A DNA stretch of 54,674 nt. Source: an uncultured Clostridia bacterium (GTDB lineage: Bacteria > Bacillota_A > Clostridia > Oscillospirales > Oscillospiraceae). The stretch lies in the NCBI GenBank assembly GCA_949289625.1, contig CASEPH010000255.1, positions 1 to 54,674 on the forward strand, written 5' to 3'. Positions 25,908 through 34,635 of this stretch are shown in pieces. The translations under genes and the position numbers were made by a program. Positions within the stretch are counted from its first letter, which is position 1. Each line of letters starts with the position of its first letter. The notes under the pieces were generated by a model. The model was not told where the DNA came from, did not search any database, and saw only the letters and a program-made list of their open reading frames with translations.

Positions 25908-26522
25908 ATGCTGTATATGAATCCTGAACAGCTGCTGGCCATCTTATCCACTGCAGAACGGCTCAAATGCACCCCTCGGCACTCCTGGACCTCCAGCGGA
26001 CGCCAGGAAAGCGTAGCGGAGCACAGCTGGCGGCTTTCTCTGCTGGCCCTGTTGGTCACCGACGAATTTCCGGATTTGGACATGGATCGAGTCATCCGAA
26101 TGTGTTTGATCCATGATCTAGGAGAAGCCTTTACGGGAGATATTCCTTCCTTTCAGAAAACCAAAGCAGATTCTGCCACCGAAGACCAGAAGCTGGATCA
26201 ATGGATCGCCACGTTTCCCATGCCGCTGCGAGAGGAACTACAGGCGCTGCTTCAGGAAATGGGCGAGATGAAAACCAAGGAATCAAGACTTTACAAGGCT
26301 TTGGACAATCTGGAAGCTGTGATCCAGCACAATGAAGCAGATATTTCCACCTGGCTTCCCCTGGAATATGAGCTGCAGTATACCTACGGCAGCGACAAGG
26401 TGGGTTTTTCCCCTTGGCTCCAGCAATTGAAATCCGCCATTGACCGGCGTACCACAGAAAAAATTGCCGGTGCCTCCGCGTCGGCTGCTGTCAATAACCA
26501 TATGAAAACCGACATTACATAG
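25908..26522 (+). CDS. HD-domain nucleotidase (YfbR/HDDC2-like)
   Basis: 204 residues. HD motifs: RQESVAEHSWRLSLLAL (first His), RMCLIHDLGEAFTGDIP (His-Asp plus downstream residues) and a late Asp in YKALDNLEAVIQHNEADI. The pattern matches the YfbR/HDDC2 group of 5'-deoxynucleotidases, which act on dNMPs with divalent metal. The ATG at 25908 has GGAGG at 5 bases; the longer frame to 25755 crosses the promoter. Single-gene unit between rpsI and the PP2C gene. Confidence 0.82.
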   Translation: MLYMNPEQLLAILSTAERLKCTPRHSWTSSGRQESVAEHSWRLSLLALLVTDEFPDLDMDRVIRMCLIHDLGEAFTGDIPSFQKTKADSATEDQKLDQWIATFPMPLREELQALLQEMGEMKTKESRLYKALDNLEAVIQHNEADISTWLPLEYELQYTYGSDKVGFSPWLQQLKSAIDRRTTEKIAGASASAAVNNHMKTDIT

Positions 26523-26524
26523 AC

Positions 26525-26561
26525 ACAATGCGCTGCCCGAACCCATCGGACAGCGCATTGT
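26525..26561. terminator. Bidirectional stem-loop between convergent genes
   Basis: Perfect 11-bp inverted repeat ACAATGCGCTG/CAGCGCATTGT. No U-run on either side, so it is a weak terminator candidate for both the HD gene and the PP2C gene. Confidence 0.45.
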
Positions 26562-27734
26562 TCAGTAATAGTATTCCTCCACCGTTCTGCCGTGGCTCCG
26601 CATCAACTCGCAGATCCGCTCAATGGCCTTGAGCTTCATATCCAGGTCCAGTGGCACATCCTTGCCCTCATAGGCTGGATTCTTGGCCCGTCCGATAAAG
26701 ACCCGCAATGTGGTACAGTCCTCCACCAACTGCTTGGCCAGAAACGCCGCGCCATTCTGGGCGTCCAGCTCCGAAAAATCCGCGTCGTTGTAGCCGGCAT
26801 GGAAATACCGCTCCATAATATCTCCCGCTCTGGTCACCGTCAGCACACCTTCCGTAACCAGGTCCACATCTGCCATAAAGGAAATGGGGGGTACCCCATC
26901 TGCCGCCGTTTCCGGCAGCGTTTCCACGGGAGTATCCAGCACCCGGGCCACGATATTGGAGGTGGTCCCACCGCAGATGATCTTGTATCCGTCGGCGTCC
27001 ATAAACTCCCGGACCATGAAGGCGTCGTCCTCCTTATATTCCGGCGGACCATACATAATATTTACCGTCTGCAGATAGGGGATCCGAATCACCATGGCGG
27101 TCACATCATCGGTGGGCTTGCCTCCGTAGAGGCTGTCCACTGCTCCCACCAGATCCGCCGCCAGACGCAGCGCACTGGAATAGGTATGGGCCCGCTCCGC
27201 GAGCCACTTGGCCACGCTATCCCAGGTCCAGTCGAAGGAAAAATGATTGTCCCTTCCAGCGTTCACCGCGCCGTCCGAGGTAACGACAATCACATCTCCT
27301 TCCACCAGAGGCAGACTGCTTTCCCAGATTTTCTTCCCCTCCACCGTCCGGTTTTCCCGTTCCGGCTGGACGATCTGTTTGTTCCGAATGATCCAGGCCT
27401 GGGGGTTGTCAAACTCCGTCAGCCGGGCCTCTCCATTCTGGTCAATGGTCACCACGCTGAAGGTACAGTAGTTGAGGCCTCGTTCCGAGCAGACCGGCAG
27501 CGTACGAATTACTGCGTCCACCGCCGATTCCACGCTCTCTCCGCCCATGAGCATGGTGGAGAGAATGGTGGAGCCCATGGTGGAGAGGATGTTGGCTTTG
27601 ACTCCACTGCCCATTCCGTCCGCAAGCACACCAATAAACCGGTCCTCCGTCCGTTTGGTCTCCACTCGGTCGCCGCAGACCTCTTCTCCGGCATGATTCA
27701 CACTCCAAAAACCAAAGTCCACATAGATGTTCAA
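26562..27734 (-). CDS. SpoIIE-type PP2C protein phosphatase paired with a sensory hydrogenase
   Basis: 390 residues from a TTG start overlapping the upstream stop (TTGA), with GGAGGA about 8 bases before it. PP2C motifs of the SpoIIE/RsbU class: an N-terminal Asp in GEEVCGDRV, FIGVLADGMGSGVKAN (metal-binding Asp-Gly), IVVTSDGAVNAG and GKPTDDVTAMVIRI. This should be a Mn/Mg-dependent Ser/Thr phosphatase. About 160 C-terminal residues (from near 225) are not PP2C and are unrecognised. Its strict overlap with the H-cluster protein gene implies the two act together, with the hydrogenase-like protein as sensor. No anti-anti-sigma substrate gene is adjacent, so the target is unknown. Confidence 0.88.
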   Translation of the reverse strand: MNIYVDFGFWSVNHAGEEVCGDRVETKRTEDRFIGVLADGMGSGVKANILSTMGSTILSTMLMGGESVESAVDAVIRTLPVCSERGLNYCTFSVVTIDQNGEARLTEFDNPQAWIIRNKQIVQPERENRTVEGKKIWESSLPLVEGDVIVVTSDGAVNAGRDNHFSFDWTWDSVAKWLAERAHTYSSALRLAADLVGAVDSLYGGKPTDDVTAMVIRIPYLQTVNIMYGPPEYKEDDAFMVREFMDADGYKIICGGTTSNIVARVLDTPVETLPETAADGVPPISFMADVDLVTEGVLTVTRAGDIMERYFHAGYNDADFSELDAQNGAAFLAKQLVEDCTTLRVFIGRAKNPAYEGKDVPLDLDMKLKAIERICELMRSHGRTVEEYYY

Positions 27735-29437
27735 GGCGCATCCTCCTCCCCGAGAATCCGCTGCTTGATCTGGTTCAGCGTTACTTTGGTTTCCGCCGTG
27801 GTCTCTCCCAGCAGGAACGCAATCTGCTGGGCCACCGTCATCTGCTTTTCAATGACCTTTTGGGCCATTTCCACGCTCTGTAGCCGGGACCGCTGCAGCT
27901 TTGCCTCTTCCTCTTCCTGTTCTGTGATGTCCTGAAAGAGCCCCAGTACCATGTTCAGTTCCTTCAAGGGCACCAGGTTTGCCTCCACCCGCATAAAGAT
28001 CTCAGGAATATCCATCCGCCGGTTTTTAATCGGAAGCCCTGTATCCAGCACATATTGAAAATCCACCGGATCCATCAATTCAAAGATATACTTTTCCTGC
28101 TCCGGCCGGATGGAGAACAGGCTGCTGGCCTCCTGATTGAGCCCCACCACCTTTTGGGTCTCATCCACCAAAATAGCCGCCATGGGCAAGTGCTCATAGA
28201 GAACGCTGTATACATCCTGTTTTGCCTCCTGTACCACTTGGCGGCAGAGGCTTACGTTTTCCTTATGTTCCAAAATCGCCTGTGCTCTGGCCCGGCAGGT
28301 TTCATAGCCGCAGGCGCCGCAGTTTTTCTGCTGCCTTGGATTGCCCACGCCAATGTGGTAGAGCATCTCCTGGATCTGATCCTCGCTGATCTCCACCGCT
28401 GGCACCCTGCGGGCAATGGCCGGATTGGCCATCGCGATCCCCTTGGTGTCAAAATAGGGTTCCCGGCCCTCCTGTTCCAGCTGACGTTCCAGTCGGCTTC
28501 TGGCAGCAAATCGCTCTGTGAGGGACAGGCCCCCAGCCGTTCCGCCCACACAGCCGCCGGCACAGGCGTTCAATTCCAGCACGCAGTGATGCACATTGCC
28601 CTGCCGTACCTGTTCCAACACTGCCATGCAGCGGTCCATGCCGTCAGCCACCAACCTGCGATAATCGTGCTGGGGCGCATAATAGTCCACACACTCCATC
28701 AGGCCGCCGGCGACCGCCCCCAGGCAGCCCACGCCTCCGGCTTCCGAAAGCAGAGGCTCCTCCTCACACTCTCTCCAATCAACCCCTTCTTCCTGAAGCC
28801 AGTCCAGCAGTTGGGGCAAAGTCAGGACTGCGTTGATCTCCGTGGAGTGGCGCACATCCCTTGCTTCCTGGGTCCGCGCGCCGCAGATGGACACATAGGC
28901 CACCGCCGCACTGGTAAAGTCCCGCTTGAGCATCCGGCCATGGGCGATCATATAGGAGGCCACTGGTGCCAGCATCCCCGTAAGCTCCGGGTAATACTGT
29001 TCCACCAGATTTCGCACTACAGGACAACCGGTGAGGATAATGTTCTCCATGCGGTTTTCCCGGAGCAGCCGGGCATATTCCGCCGCAACTGCCGCCACTG
29101 CCTCTGAAGCGTCCGCCACGTCCCAGATCCCCAGCTTTTGGGTAGCCGCAGCCAGCCGTTCCAGCGTCAATCCCTCGGGCAGCAGCGCCCGGCAAGCCGG
29201 ATCCAGAGAAAGGATCACCTTTCGTTTTGCCTGCAGGAACCGCTTCACCGCCGTCACCTGGCTGTTGAGCCGAACGGCATTATGTCCGCAGCTCCGATAG
29301 CAGATACCGCAGTCCACACAGAGGCTGTCCTCCATGGTTACCGTGCCCTCCCGCAGCTTCACCGCAAATGTGGGACATTCCTGCATACACCGCAGGCAGC
29401 TCCGGCACTTGTCCTCCTGGATCTGGTATGCACGCAC
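27731..29437 (-). CDS. Sensory [FeFe] hydrogenase-like protein with PAS domain (HydS / group C type)
   Basis: 568 residues from a GTG with AGGAGG 9 bases upstream (the frame opens at 29458, but the SD lies inside that stretch). Order: two [4Fe-4S] clusters (Cys11-21 and 40-50), an H-cluster domain (about 70-310), a Cys-rich site CGACGYETC plus Cys398, a PAS domain (about 412-505) and a coiled tail. The H-cluster ligands are kept: Cys138 in LTGCPVVRN, Cys185 in SICGARTQEAR, Cys292 and 296 in NACAGGCVGGTAGG. The proton-transfer Cys of TSCCP is absent (TGCP), as in putative sensory hydrogenases. Probable H2 or redox sensor signalling to the phosphatase encoded next. Own promoter at 29482-29510, 77 bp after sigE. 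Confidence 0.87.
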   Translation of the reverse strand: MRAYQIQEDKCRSCLRCMQECPTFAVKLREGTVTMEDSLCVDCGICYRSCGHNAVRLNSQVTAVKRFLQAKRKVILSLDPACRALLPEGLTLERLAAATQKLGIWDVADASEAVAAVAAEYARLLRENRMENIILTGCPVVRNLVEQYYPELTGMLAPVASYMIAHGRMLKRDFTSAAVAYVSICGARTQEARDVRHSTEINAVLTLPQLLDWLQEEGVDWRECEEEPLLSEAGGVGCLGAVAGGLMECVDYYAPQHDYRRLVADGMDRCMAVLEQVRQGNVHHCVLELNACAGGCVGGTAGGLSLTERFAARSRLERQLEQEGREPYFDTKGIAMANPAIARRVPAVEISEDQIQEMLYHIGVGNPRQQKNCGACGYETCRARAQAILEHKENVSLCRQVVQEAKQDVYSVLYEHLPMAAILVDETQKVVGLNQEASSLFSIRPEQEKYIFELMDPVDFQYVLDTGLPIKNRRMDIPEIFMRVEANLVPLKELNMVLGLFQDITEQEEEEAKLQRSRLQSVEMAQKVIEKQMTVAQQIAFLLGETTAETKVTLNQIKQRILGEEDAP

Positions 29438-29481
29438 CGTACTCCACCTCCTGAGCATTCAACGTCGTTTTTCTAATTGGT

Positions 29482-29510
29482 ATTATATCGCAAAAGCTTC
29501 GACCGCACAA
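29482..29510 (-). promoter_or_regulatory. Promoter of the sensory hydrogenase / PP2C operon
   Basis: Minus-strand -35 TTGTGC (29505-29510), 17-bp spacer, -10 TATAAT (29482-29487). The -35 begins 4 bp after the sigE stop, and no terminator separates the two. Confidence 0.75.
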
Positions 29511-29513
29511 GCA

Positions 29514-30212
29514 TCAGTAGATCTGTTTTAAAATTTCCCGCCGCAGTCGGAGAATGATTCGCTTTTCCAGTCGGGAGATATAGGACTGAGAGATCCCCAG
29601 CATATCCGCCACCTCCTTCTGGGTCTTTTCCTGTCCGCCGTCAATGCCGTAGCGCAGGGTGACGATGGTTTTTTCCTTTTCCGGCAGCCGCCCCAGGGCT
29701 TCCCGCAGCAGCCGCAGGTCCACATCGTCCTCCATAGGCCGGGAGACCGCGTCAGCCTCTGTACCCAACACGTCCCCCAGCAGCAGCTCATTTCCGTCCC
29801 AGTCGGTATTGATGGGTTCATCCAGAGACACGTCCGCCTTGTGGGAGGCGATCTTCCGAATGTACATCAGGATCTCGTTTTCCACACACCGTGAAGCATA
29901 GGTAGCCAGCTTGATGTTTTTCTCGGGCCGGAAGGTGTTTACCGCCTTGATCAGCCCGATGGTACCGATGGAGATCAGGTCCTCCAGATTGATGCCCGTG
30001 CTCTCAAACCGTCGGGAGATATAGACCACCAGTCGAAGATTGTGTTCAATGAGTGTCTGTTTTGCCGTTTCATCTCCCGCCATCATGGCATCGATGGCGG
30101 CGCTTTCCCGCTGTCGTTCCAGAGGCGGCGGCAGGATGTCGCTTCCTCCGATGTACATGAGCTTCTCCGGCAGCTTCCGCGCCATCAGCCATTTGGTCAG
30201 CATCTCGATCAT
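29514..30212 (-). CDS. sigE: Sporulation sigma factor SigE
   Basis: 232 residues from an ATG overlapping the spoIIGA stop (ATGA), with GGGGAG before it. Sigma-70 regions: [60 protein letters not shown], and region 4 [14 protein letters not shown] to [21 protein letters not shown]. The N-terminus carries the short pro-sequence of sigma-E, removed by SpoIIGA at the mother-cell membrane. Size and sequence fit sigma-E rather than sigma-K or sigma-G, and the spoIIGA partner settles it. Active in the mother cell after asymmetric division. Confidence 0.95.
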   Translation of the reverse strand: MIEMLTKWLMARKLPEKLMYIGGSDILPPPLERQRESAAIDAMMAGDETAKQTLIEHNLRLVVYISRRFESTGINLEDLISIGTIGLIKAVNTFRPEKNIKLATYASRCVENEILMYIRKIASHKADVSLDEPINTDWDGNELLLGDVLGTEADAVSRPMEDDVDLRLLREALGRLPEKEKTIVTLRYGIDGGQEKTQKEVADMLGISQSYISRLEKRIILRLRREILKQIY

Positions 30213-31054
30213 AATACTCCCCCCAGCAGAGCCTCGTAGCCTCCTCCGTCTGACACCGGAACAGGCGAAAACGCCATCAATATGGCTTCCCTCTTTCCTC
30301 CGATTTTCGCTTCCTCCGGCCGGATGGCCAGCAGCATGCCCCGCTCCACGCCTACAGTTTTGTACGGAATCAGGCGAGGTCGCACTCTGGGACATTGGAC
30401 GGCCAACCGTTCCAGCAGTGCCGATGGTTCCCCCAGTTCCTCTTCCGATACTGAGACCCCCGGCAAAAGCCGACGCAGGATACTTCCGTCCGCCACCAGT
30501 ACTGGGCAGCCGGAAATGGGATCTTTCAGGGTGTTTCCCGTATCCCGCAGCGCAGTAAAATCCACCACCTGGTTTCCCATCCGGACGGATACCTCCGCGA
30601 TGTCGCTGCCATGATGGCACATGCGGCTCAGGCCCCATTTCATCAGGCCAAAGGTCCCTCCTGCCGTCAGTACCAGCACCCCCAGGCTCACCGGATAATA
30701 TACCCGGCTGCCCACCAGCGCGGCCGGGGCAGAAAACAGCTCCGTCAGCACCAGAACAATACCGGAGAAGGCGGCCGCCAACAGCAAAAATACCACACTG
30801 CGGCGGATAATACCCCGTCCCGGCCCAAAGGCCACCAGACACAGTACCGCTCCAAATATCAGTTCCCAGAACAGACTGCCCAGGAACCGAAAACCCGGCA
30901 GCAAACTCATGGCTCCGTAGCCGCCTCCCAAAAGGGCTGCAACAAGAATTCTTCTCCGCCGCAGGGGCGTTGCCGTGACGCTGCCACAGGCTACCAGCAG
31001 CAAATAATCCACCAGGCCATTGAGCAGCAGGACCTGGTCCAGGTAAATTACCAT
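30209..31054 (-). CDS. spoIIGA: Sigma-E processing peptidase SpoIIGA
   Basis: 281 residues. Five N-terminal membrane segments (about 10-145) and a C-terminal aspartic-protease domain with the catalytic motif [15 protein letters not shown]. SpoIIGA is activated by the forespore protein SpoIIR and cleaves pro-sigma-E. The ATG at 31054 ([12 protein letters not shown]) matches the family start and has AGGGGG 6 bases upstream; a second ATG at 31060 touches that site. Translationally coupled to sigE. Confidence 0.93.
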   Translation of the reverse strand: MVIYLDQVLLLNGLVDYLLLVACGSVTATPLRRRRILVAALLGGGYGAMSLLPGFRFLGSLFWELIFGAVLCLVAFGPGRGIIRRSVVFLLLAAAFSGIVLVLTELFSAPAALVGSRVYYPVSLGVLVLTAGGTFGLMKWGLSRMCHHGSDIAEVSVRMGNQVVDFTALRDTGNTLKDPISGCPVLVADGSILRRLLPGVSVSEEELGEPSALLERLAVQCPRVRPRLIPYKTVGVERGMLLAIRPEEAKIGGKREAILMAFSPVPVSDGGGYEALLGGVL

Positions 31055-31131
31055 TTCCATCCCCCTGGGCCATCATAGCACGTCCATCCTGAAAAGGTGC
31101 TCGAAATGGGCATGTAGGAAACTGCAGATAT

Positions 31132-31171
31132 AAAAAACGTACTGCAACCGGTTCGGTTACAGTACGTTTTT
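31132..31171 (-). terminator. Terminator after the radical SAM gene
   Basis: Stem of ACGTACTG/CAGTACGT with an inner ACCG/CGGT helix, A-run on one side and T-run on the other, so it can work in both directions. It ends the DUF951-recQ-hisC-radical SAM run. Confidence 0.85.
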
Positions 31172-31181
31172 ATGATTCTTC

Positions 31182-32054
31182 TTACAGCCCTCTGCTCTCT
31201 TCGCTGCGGATCCGGACGCTGCCCTCCAGGGCTCCGTCGATCAGTTCCAACAGCTTTTCCCGGTCCTCTCGCAGGGTTCCCTTCAGCGGCAGATAGTTGG
31301 AGGCGTGATCGGAGGTGAAATGCATCCCGGAGACCTCCAGATTGCGGATCAGTTCCGCCGTCTCCTCCAGACTCTCTGGGGCAGAGAGCACCTGAAATTC
31401 TCCTCGCAGCACCTGATTGCCCAGCCGGGTCCCCTCCACCGGAGTGTAATTCATGGCAGACAGATGTTGGGGTTTCATCTCATTGACTAGCTTTGCCGTC
31501 TCCCGGGCGTTTTCCATGGACCGTTCCTTTCCGGCCAAACCGATGAGGATAATCCCCCACAGATCCAGTCCTGCCTCCCGAAGCCGCAGACCAGCCTCCA
31601 GCATCTGAGCTCGATCCACACCTTTATTGGTGGACTTCAGCACTGCCTCCATCCCTGTCTCGATGCCAAGATAGGCCCTGCCCAATCCAGCCTCCCGGAG
31701 CATCCGCAGTTCCTCCACAGATTTCTTCAATGTGCTGATGGGACCGGCATAAGTGGAGATCAGCCGGCATTTGGGAAAGTCCTTTCTGATCTCCCGAAGA
31801 ATGGTCAAAAGATCCTCCGTGTCCATGGCGATGGCGTCCCCGTCGCAGAGAAACACCTTTTCATATCCGTCGTAGAAGCAGGCCGCTTCTCGAATGTCCC
31901 CCAGAATATCCTCCAGCGGACGCACCCGGAATTTTTTCCCCTTGTACATGCCGCAGAAGGTACAGCCATTATGGCTGCAACCGATGGTGGCCTGAACCAG
32001 AAAGCTTCGCCATTCTCCCGGGGGCCGGTATACCGGCGGCTCGTATTCAATCAT
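31182..32054 (-). CDS. Radical SAM protein of unknown function
   Basis: 290 residues. The cluster motif is CSHNGCTFCGMYKGKKFR: cysteines spaced C-x4-C-x2-C, not the common C-x3-C-x2-C. It is followed by a TIM-barrel-like region (VFLCDGDAIAMDTEDL, LISTYAGP, YLGIETGMEAVLKSTNKGV, LIGLAGKERSMENA). This CSHNxCTFCxMY type is widespread in anaerobes, usually annotated only as radical SAM; no B12 domain is present. Start overlaps the hisC stop by ATGA, so it is co-translated. The substrate is unknown; no neighbour gives a strong clue. Confidence 0.85.
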   Translation of the reverse strand: MIEYEPPVYRPPGEWRSFLVQATIGCSHNGCTFCGMYKGKKFRVRPLEDILGDIREAACFYDGYEKVFLCDGDAIAMDTEDLLTILREIRKDFPKCRLISTYAGPISTLKKSVEELRMLREAGLGRAYLGIETGMEAVLKSTNKGVDRAQMLEAGLRLREAGLDLWGIILIGLAGKERSMENARETAKLVNEMKPQHLSAMNYTPVEGTRLGNQVLRGEFQVLSAPESLEETAELIRNLEVSGMHFTSDHASNYLPLKGTLREDREKLLELIDGALEGSVRIRSEESRGL

Positions 32055-33121
32055 TGTTCTTCCTCCAAAATCTGTTTCAGAGCAGTCAGTAGCGCATCCA
32101 TTTCTTCATCGGTGCCAATGGAGATCCGCAGGAACTCCCGAATCCGGGGCTTGTCAAAATACCGCACCAGTACGCCCTTTTCCCGGAGCCGCCGGAACAG
32201 CCGTTCTCCAGGTACCTGGGGATGGGAGGCAAACACAAAATTGGTCTGGGAGGGCAGCACTGTAAATCCCAGTTCCCGCAATTTCCCAGTGGTAGTTTCC
32301 CTAGTTTTCGCGATGGCCCGGCAGGTATCATAGCAATATTCCCGATCTTCCGCCGCAGCCTGGGCAGCTGCCAGTGCCAGCCGGTCCAGGGTGTAGGAAT
32401 TGACGGAGTTTTTCACTGCATTCAAGGCTCCAATCAGGGATTCGGAACCAAAGGCGAAGCCAATGCGCATCCCCGCCAGGGATCTGGATTTGGAAAAAGT
32501 CTGCACCACCAGCAAATTCTCATATTGGGAAACAAGCCCTGCTGCGGACTCGCAGCCGAAATCCACATAGGCCTCGTCCACGATGACCACATGGTGGGGA
32601 TTGGCCTCCAGGACCCGGCGAACATCGGACAGCGGGATCCCGATTCCCGTGGGGGCATTGGGATTGGTGAGCACCACCGTGCCGTCATCCCCCATCAATT
32701 CTTCCAGGGGAATGGAGAAATCCTCCCGTACTGGGACAATGCGGCAGTTGTTTTCAAAAAACCGCCCATAAACGGGATAAAAGCTATAGGTGATGTCCGG
32801 GAACACCGCAGGGGTATCCTCATCCATAAAAGCCAAAAAACTGAAGGCCAGCACCTCGTCAGAGCCGTTGCCCACAAAGACCTGCTCCGGTTGCAGCCCA
32901 TACAGTTCTGCTAGGGTTTTCCGCAGCTGCACACATTCCGGGTCCGGATAGAGCCGAAGGTCTGCCGGATCTACCGCAGCGATGGCCGCCTTTACCCGTG
33001 GGGAAGGCGGATAGGGATTCTCATTGGTATTGAGCTTGACATAGCGTCGGTCTCTGGGTTGCTCTCCAGGCACATAGGGTTCGATCTCCCGAATACGCCG
33101 GGACCAAAAGTTTTTGTTCAT
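32051..33121 (-). CDS. hisC: Histidinol-phosphate aminotransferase
   Basis: 356 residues, fold-type I PLP aminotransferase. Signatures: VKLNTNENPYPPSP, LYPDPECVQLRKTLAE, VGNGSDEVLAFSFLAF, LTNPNAPTGIGI, VIVDEAYVDF, the PLP-lysine motif TFSKSRSLAGMRIGFA and the C-terminal Arg in FLRISIGTDEE. It transfers the amino group between glutamate and imidazole acetol phosphate in histidine synthesis; HisC-like paralogues can also use aromatic acids. It is not in a his operon here but between recQ and a radical SAM gene, so a housekeeping or broad-specificity role is possible. Confidence 0.9.
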   Translation of the reverse strand: MNKNFWSRRIREIEPYVPGEQPRDRRYVKLNTNENPYPPSPRVKAAIAAVDPADLRLYPDPECVQLRKTLAELYGLQPEQVFVGNGSDEVLAFSFLAFMDEDTPAVFPDITYSFYPVYGRFFENNCRIVPVREDFSIPLEELMGDDGTVVLTNPNAPTGIGIPLSDVRRVLEANPHHVVIVDEAYVDFGCESAAGLVSQYENLLVVQTFSKSRSLAGMRIGFAFGSESLIGALNAVKNSVNSYTLDRLALAAAQAAAEDREYCYDTCRAIAKTRETTTGKLRELGFTVLPSQTNFVFASHPQVPGERLFRRLREKGVLVRYFDKPRIREFLRISIGTDEEMDALLTALKQILEEEQ

Positions 33122-34635
33122 GTTACTCCACTCCTTCGATGGCTGTTTCGCTGGATCACCTTCAAAAACGTCTTTCCGTACATCTGATATTTCACCGGGC
33201 TGATCCCCGGGATCTGCATCATGTCATACTCATTCTGGGGCCGTTTGGCCGCCATTTCCGACAGCGTCCGGTCTGAAAGAATCAGTTCCGGCGGCAGGTT
33301 GGCACGATCCGCAAAATCCGTGCGGACGCTGCGCAACAGCTCATACAGGCTTTTTTCCTTTTCCCTCCGGGGTCCGGCCCTTAACGCTGCCAGCACATGT
33401 TCTTTAGCCAAACAGTTTCCGCAGCCTTTACAGCGGGTTGGCGCATCCTGCCCAAAATACTGGAGGATATAGTGCCGAAGACAGCCGGAGGTAAAGCAGT
33501 ATTCCTTCATGCGCTCCAGCTTGTCCATCTCCATTTGCAGCCGAATTTTGGCCGTCTGAGCGTCCAGCCCCTCCACGGAGGAGCGGATCAAAAATTCCGC
33601 CGTATGGACATCCCCAGGGCCATAGAGCAGCAGGCACTCCGCGCTGGAACCGTCTCGGCCTGCCCGACCCGCCTCCTGGTAGTATGCTTCCAGGTTCTTG
33701 GGCATATTATAGTGTACCACATATCGGACGTTCTGCTTGTCGATTCCCATACCAAAGGCATTGGTTGCCACCATGATCTTGATTTTGTCAAAAACAAACA
33801 GGTTCTGCCCTTCCCGGCGTTCCTGCTCGTCCATGCCGCCATGATAGCCTGCGGCCAGAAAGCCCTGTTCTCTGAGGATGCCGGTAACCCGCTCCACCTG
33901 CTTTCGGGTGGAACAGTAAACGATCCCGCTCTCCTCCGGGTGCTGCCGGACAAATTCCAGCAGAGCGGCCATTTTGTCCTGGGGCCGAAGTACCCGGAGC
34001 ATCAGGTTTTCCCGGTCAAAGCCGGTGACCTGCACCTCCGGATTTTGCAGCCGGAGATGGGCCAGAATGTCCTGTTTTACCGCTGGCGTGGCCGTAGCGG
34101 TAAACGCCGCCACCACTGGCCGTTCCTGCAATCTCTCCACAAAGGGCGCCACCCCCATGTAAGAGGGACGGAAGTCGTGGCCCCACTGGGACACACAGTG
34201 GGCTTCATCCACCGCCACCAGGGAAATCCGAACGGATCGAACGAAGGACAAAAACTCCTCCGTCTCCAGCCGTTCCGGCGCCACATAGATGATCTTGTAC
34301 ATTCCCATGCGAGCATTATCCAAAGCCTTGAGGTACTGCCGATAGGTCAGGGAACTGTTGAGATACGCTCCGGCAATCCCCGCGGCCTTCAGAGCTCGCA
34401 CCTGATCCTGCATCAGAGAAATCAGCGGTGAGATTACCAGCGTGATGCCCGGCAGCATCAGCGCGGGAATCTGATAGCACATGGACTTGCCCGCCCCTGT
34501 GGGCATAATTCCCAGCACATCTGTTCCATCCAGAATTTCGGAGATCAACGTCTCCTGAGCAGGATGAAAGGAGGTATATCCAAAATGCGCATACAAAAGT
34601 CGCCGGGCTTCCGTCAGGACTTCAGGCTTCGTCAT
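33118..34635 (-). CDS. recQ: RecQ-type DNA helicase lacking the winged-helix domain
   Basis: 505 residues. Helicase motifs: Walker A GIMPTGAGKSMCYQIPA, DEAH box VAVDEAHCVSQWGHDFRP, motif III AFTATATP, motif V VATNAFGMGIDKQNVR and motif VI QEAGRAGRDG. The zinc site is CFTSGCLRHY plus CKGCGNC (ending about 408), and a C-terminal HRDC domain follows directly (about 427-497). The 100-residue winged-helix domain that normally lies between them is missing. 3'-5' unwinding in repair is the expected role. Overlaps hisC by ATGA and DUF951 by 14 bp. Confidence 0.92.
   Translation of the reverse strand: MTKPEVLTEARRLLYAHFGYTSFHPAQETLISEILDGTDVLGIMPTGAGKSMCYQIPALMLPGITLVISPLISLMQDQVRALKAAGIAGAYLNSSLTYRQYLKALDNARMGMYKIIYVAPERLETEEFLSFVRSVRISLVAVDEAHCVSQWGHDFRPSYMGVAPFVERLQERPVVAAFTATATPAVKQDILAHLRLQNPEVQVTGFDRENLMLRVLRPQDKMAALLEFVRQHPEESGIVYCSTRKQVERVTGILREQGFLAAGYHGGMDEQERREGQNLFVFDKIKIMVATNAFGMGIDKQNVRYVVHYNMPKNLEAYYQEAGRAGRDGSSAECLLLYGPGDVHTAEFLIRSSVEGLDAQTAKIRLQMEMDKLERMKEYCFTSGCLRHYILQYFGQDAPTRCKGCGNCLAKEHVLAALRAGPRREKEKSLYELLRSVRTDFADRANLPPELILSDRTLSEMAAKRPQNEYDMMQIPGISPVKYQMYGKTFLKVIQRNSHRRSGVT

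Noticed and set aside
29514..31076. 520-residue frame that would fuse spoIIGA-antiframe sequence to SigE
   Set aside because: The upstream half is the wrong frame of spoIIGA. SigE has its own ATG at 30212 with GGGGAG, and its normal length.
31060..31110. Spo0A box before spoIIGA
   Set aside because: GCTCGAA near 31099 matches TGTCGAA at only five of seven positions and its spacing to a -10 is unclear.
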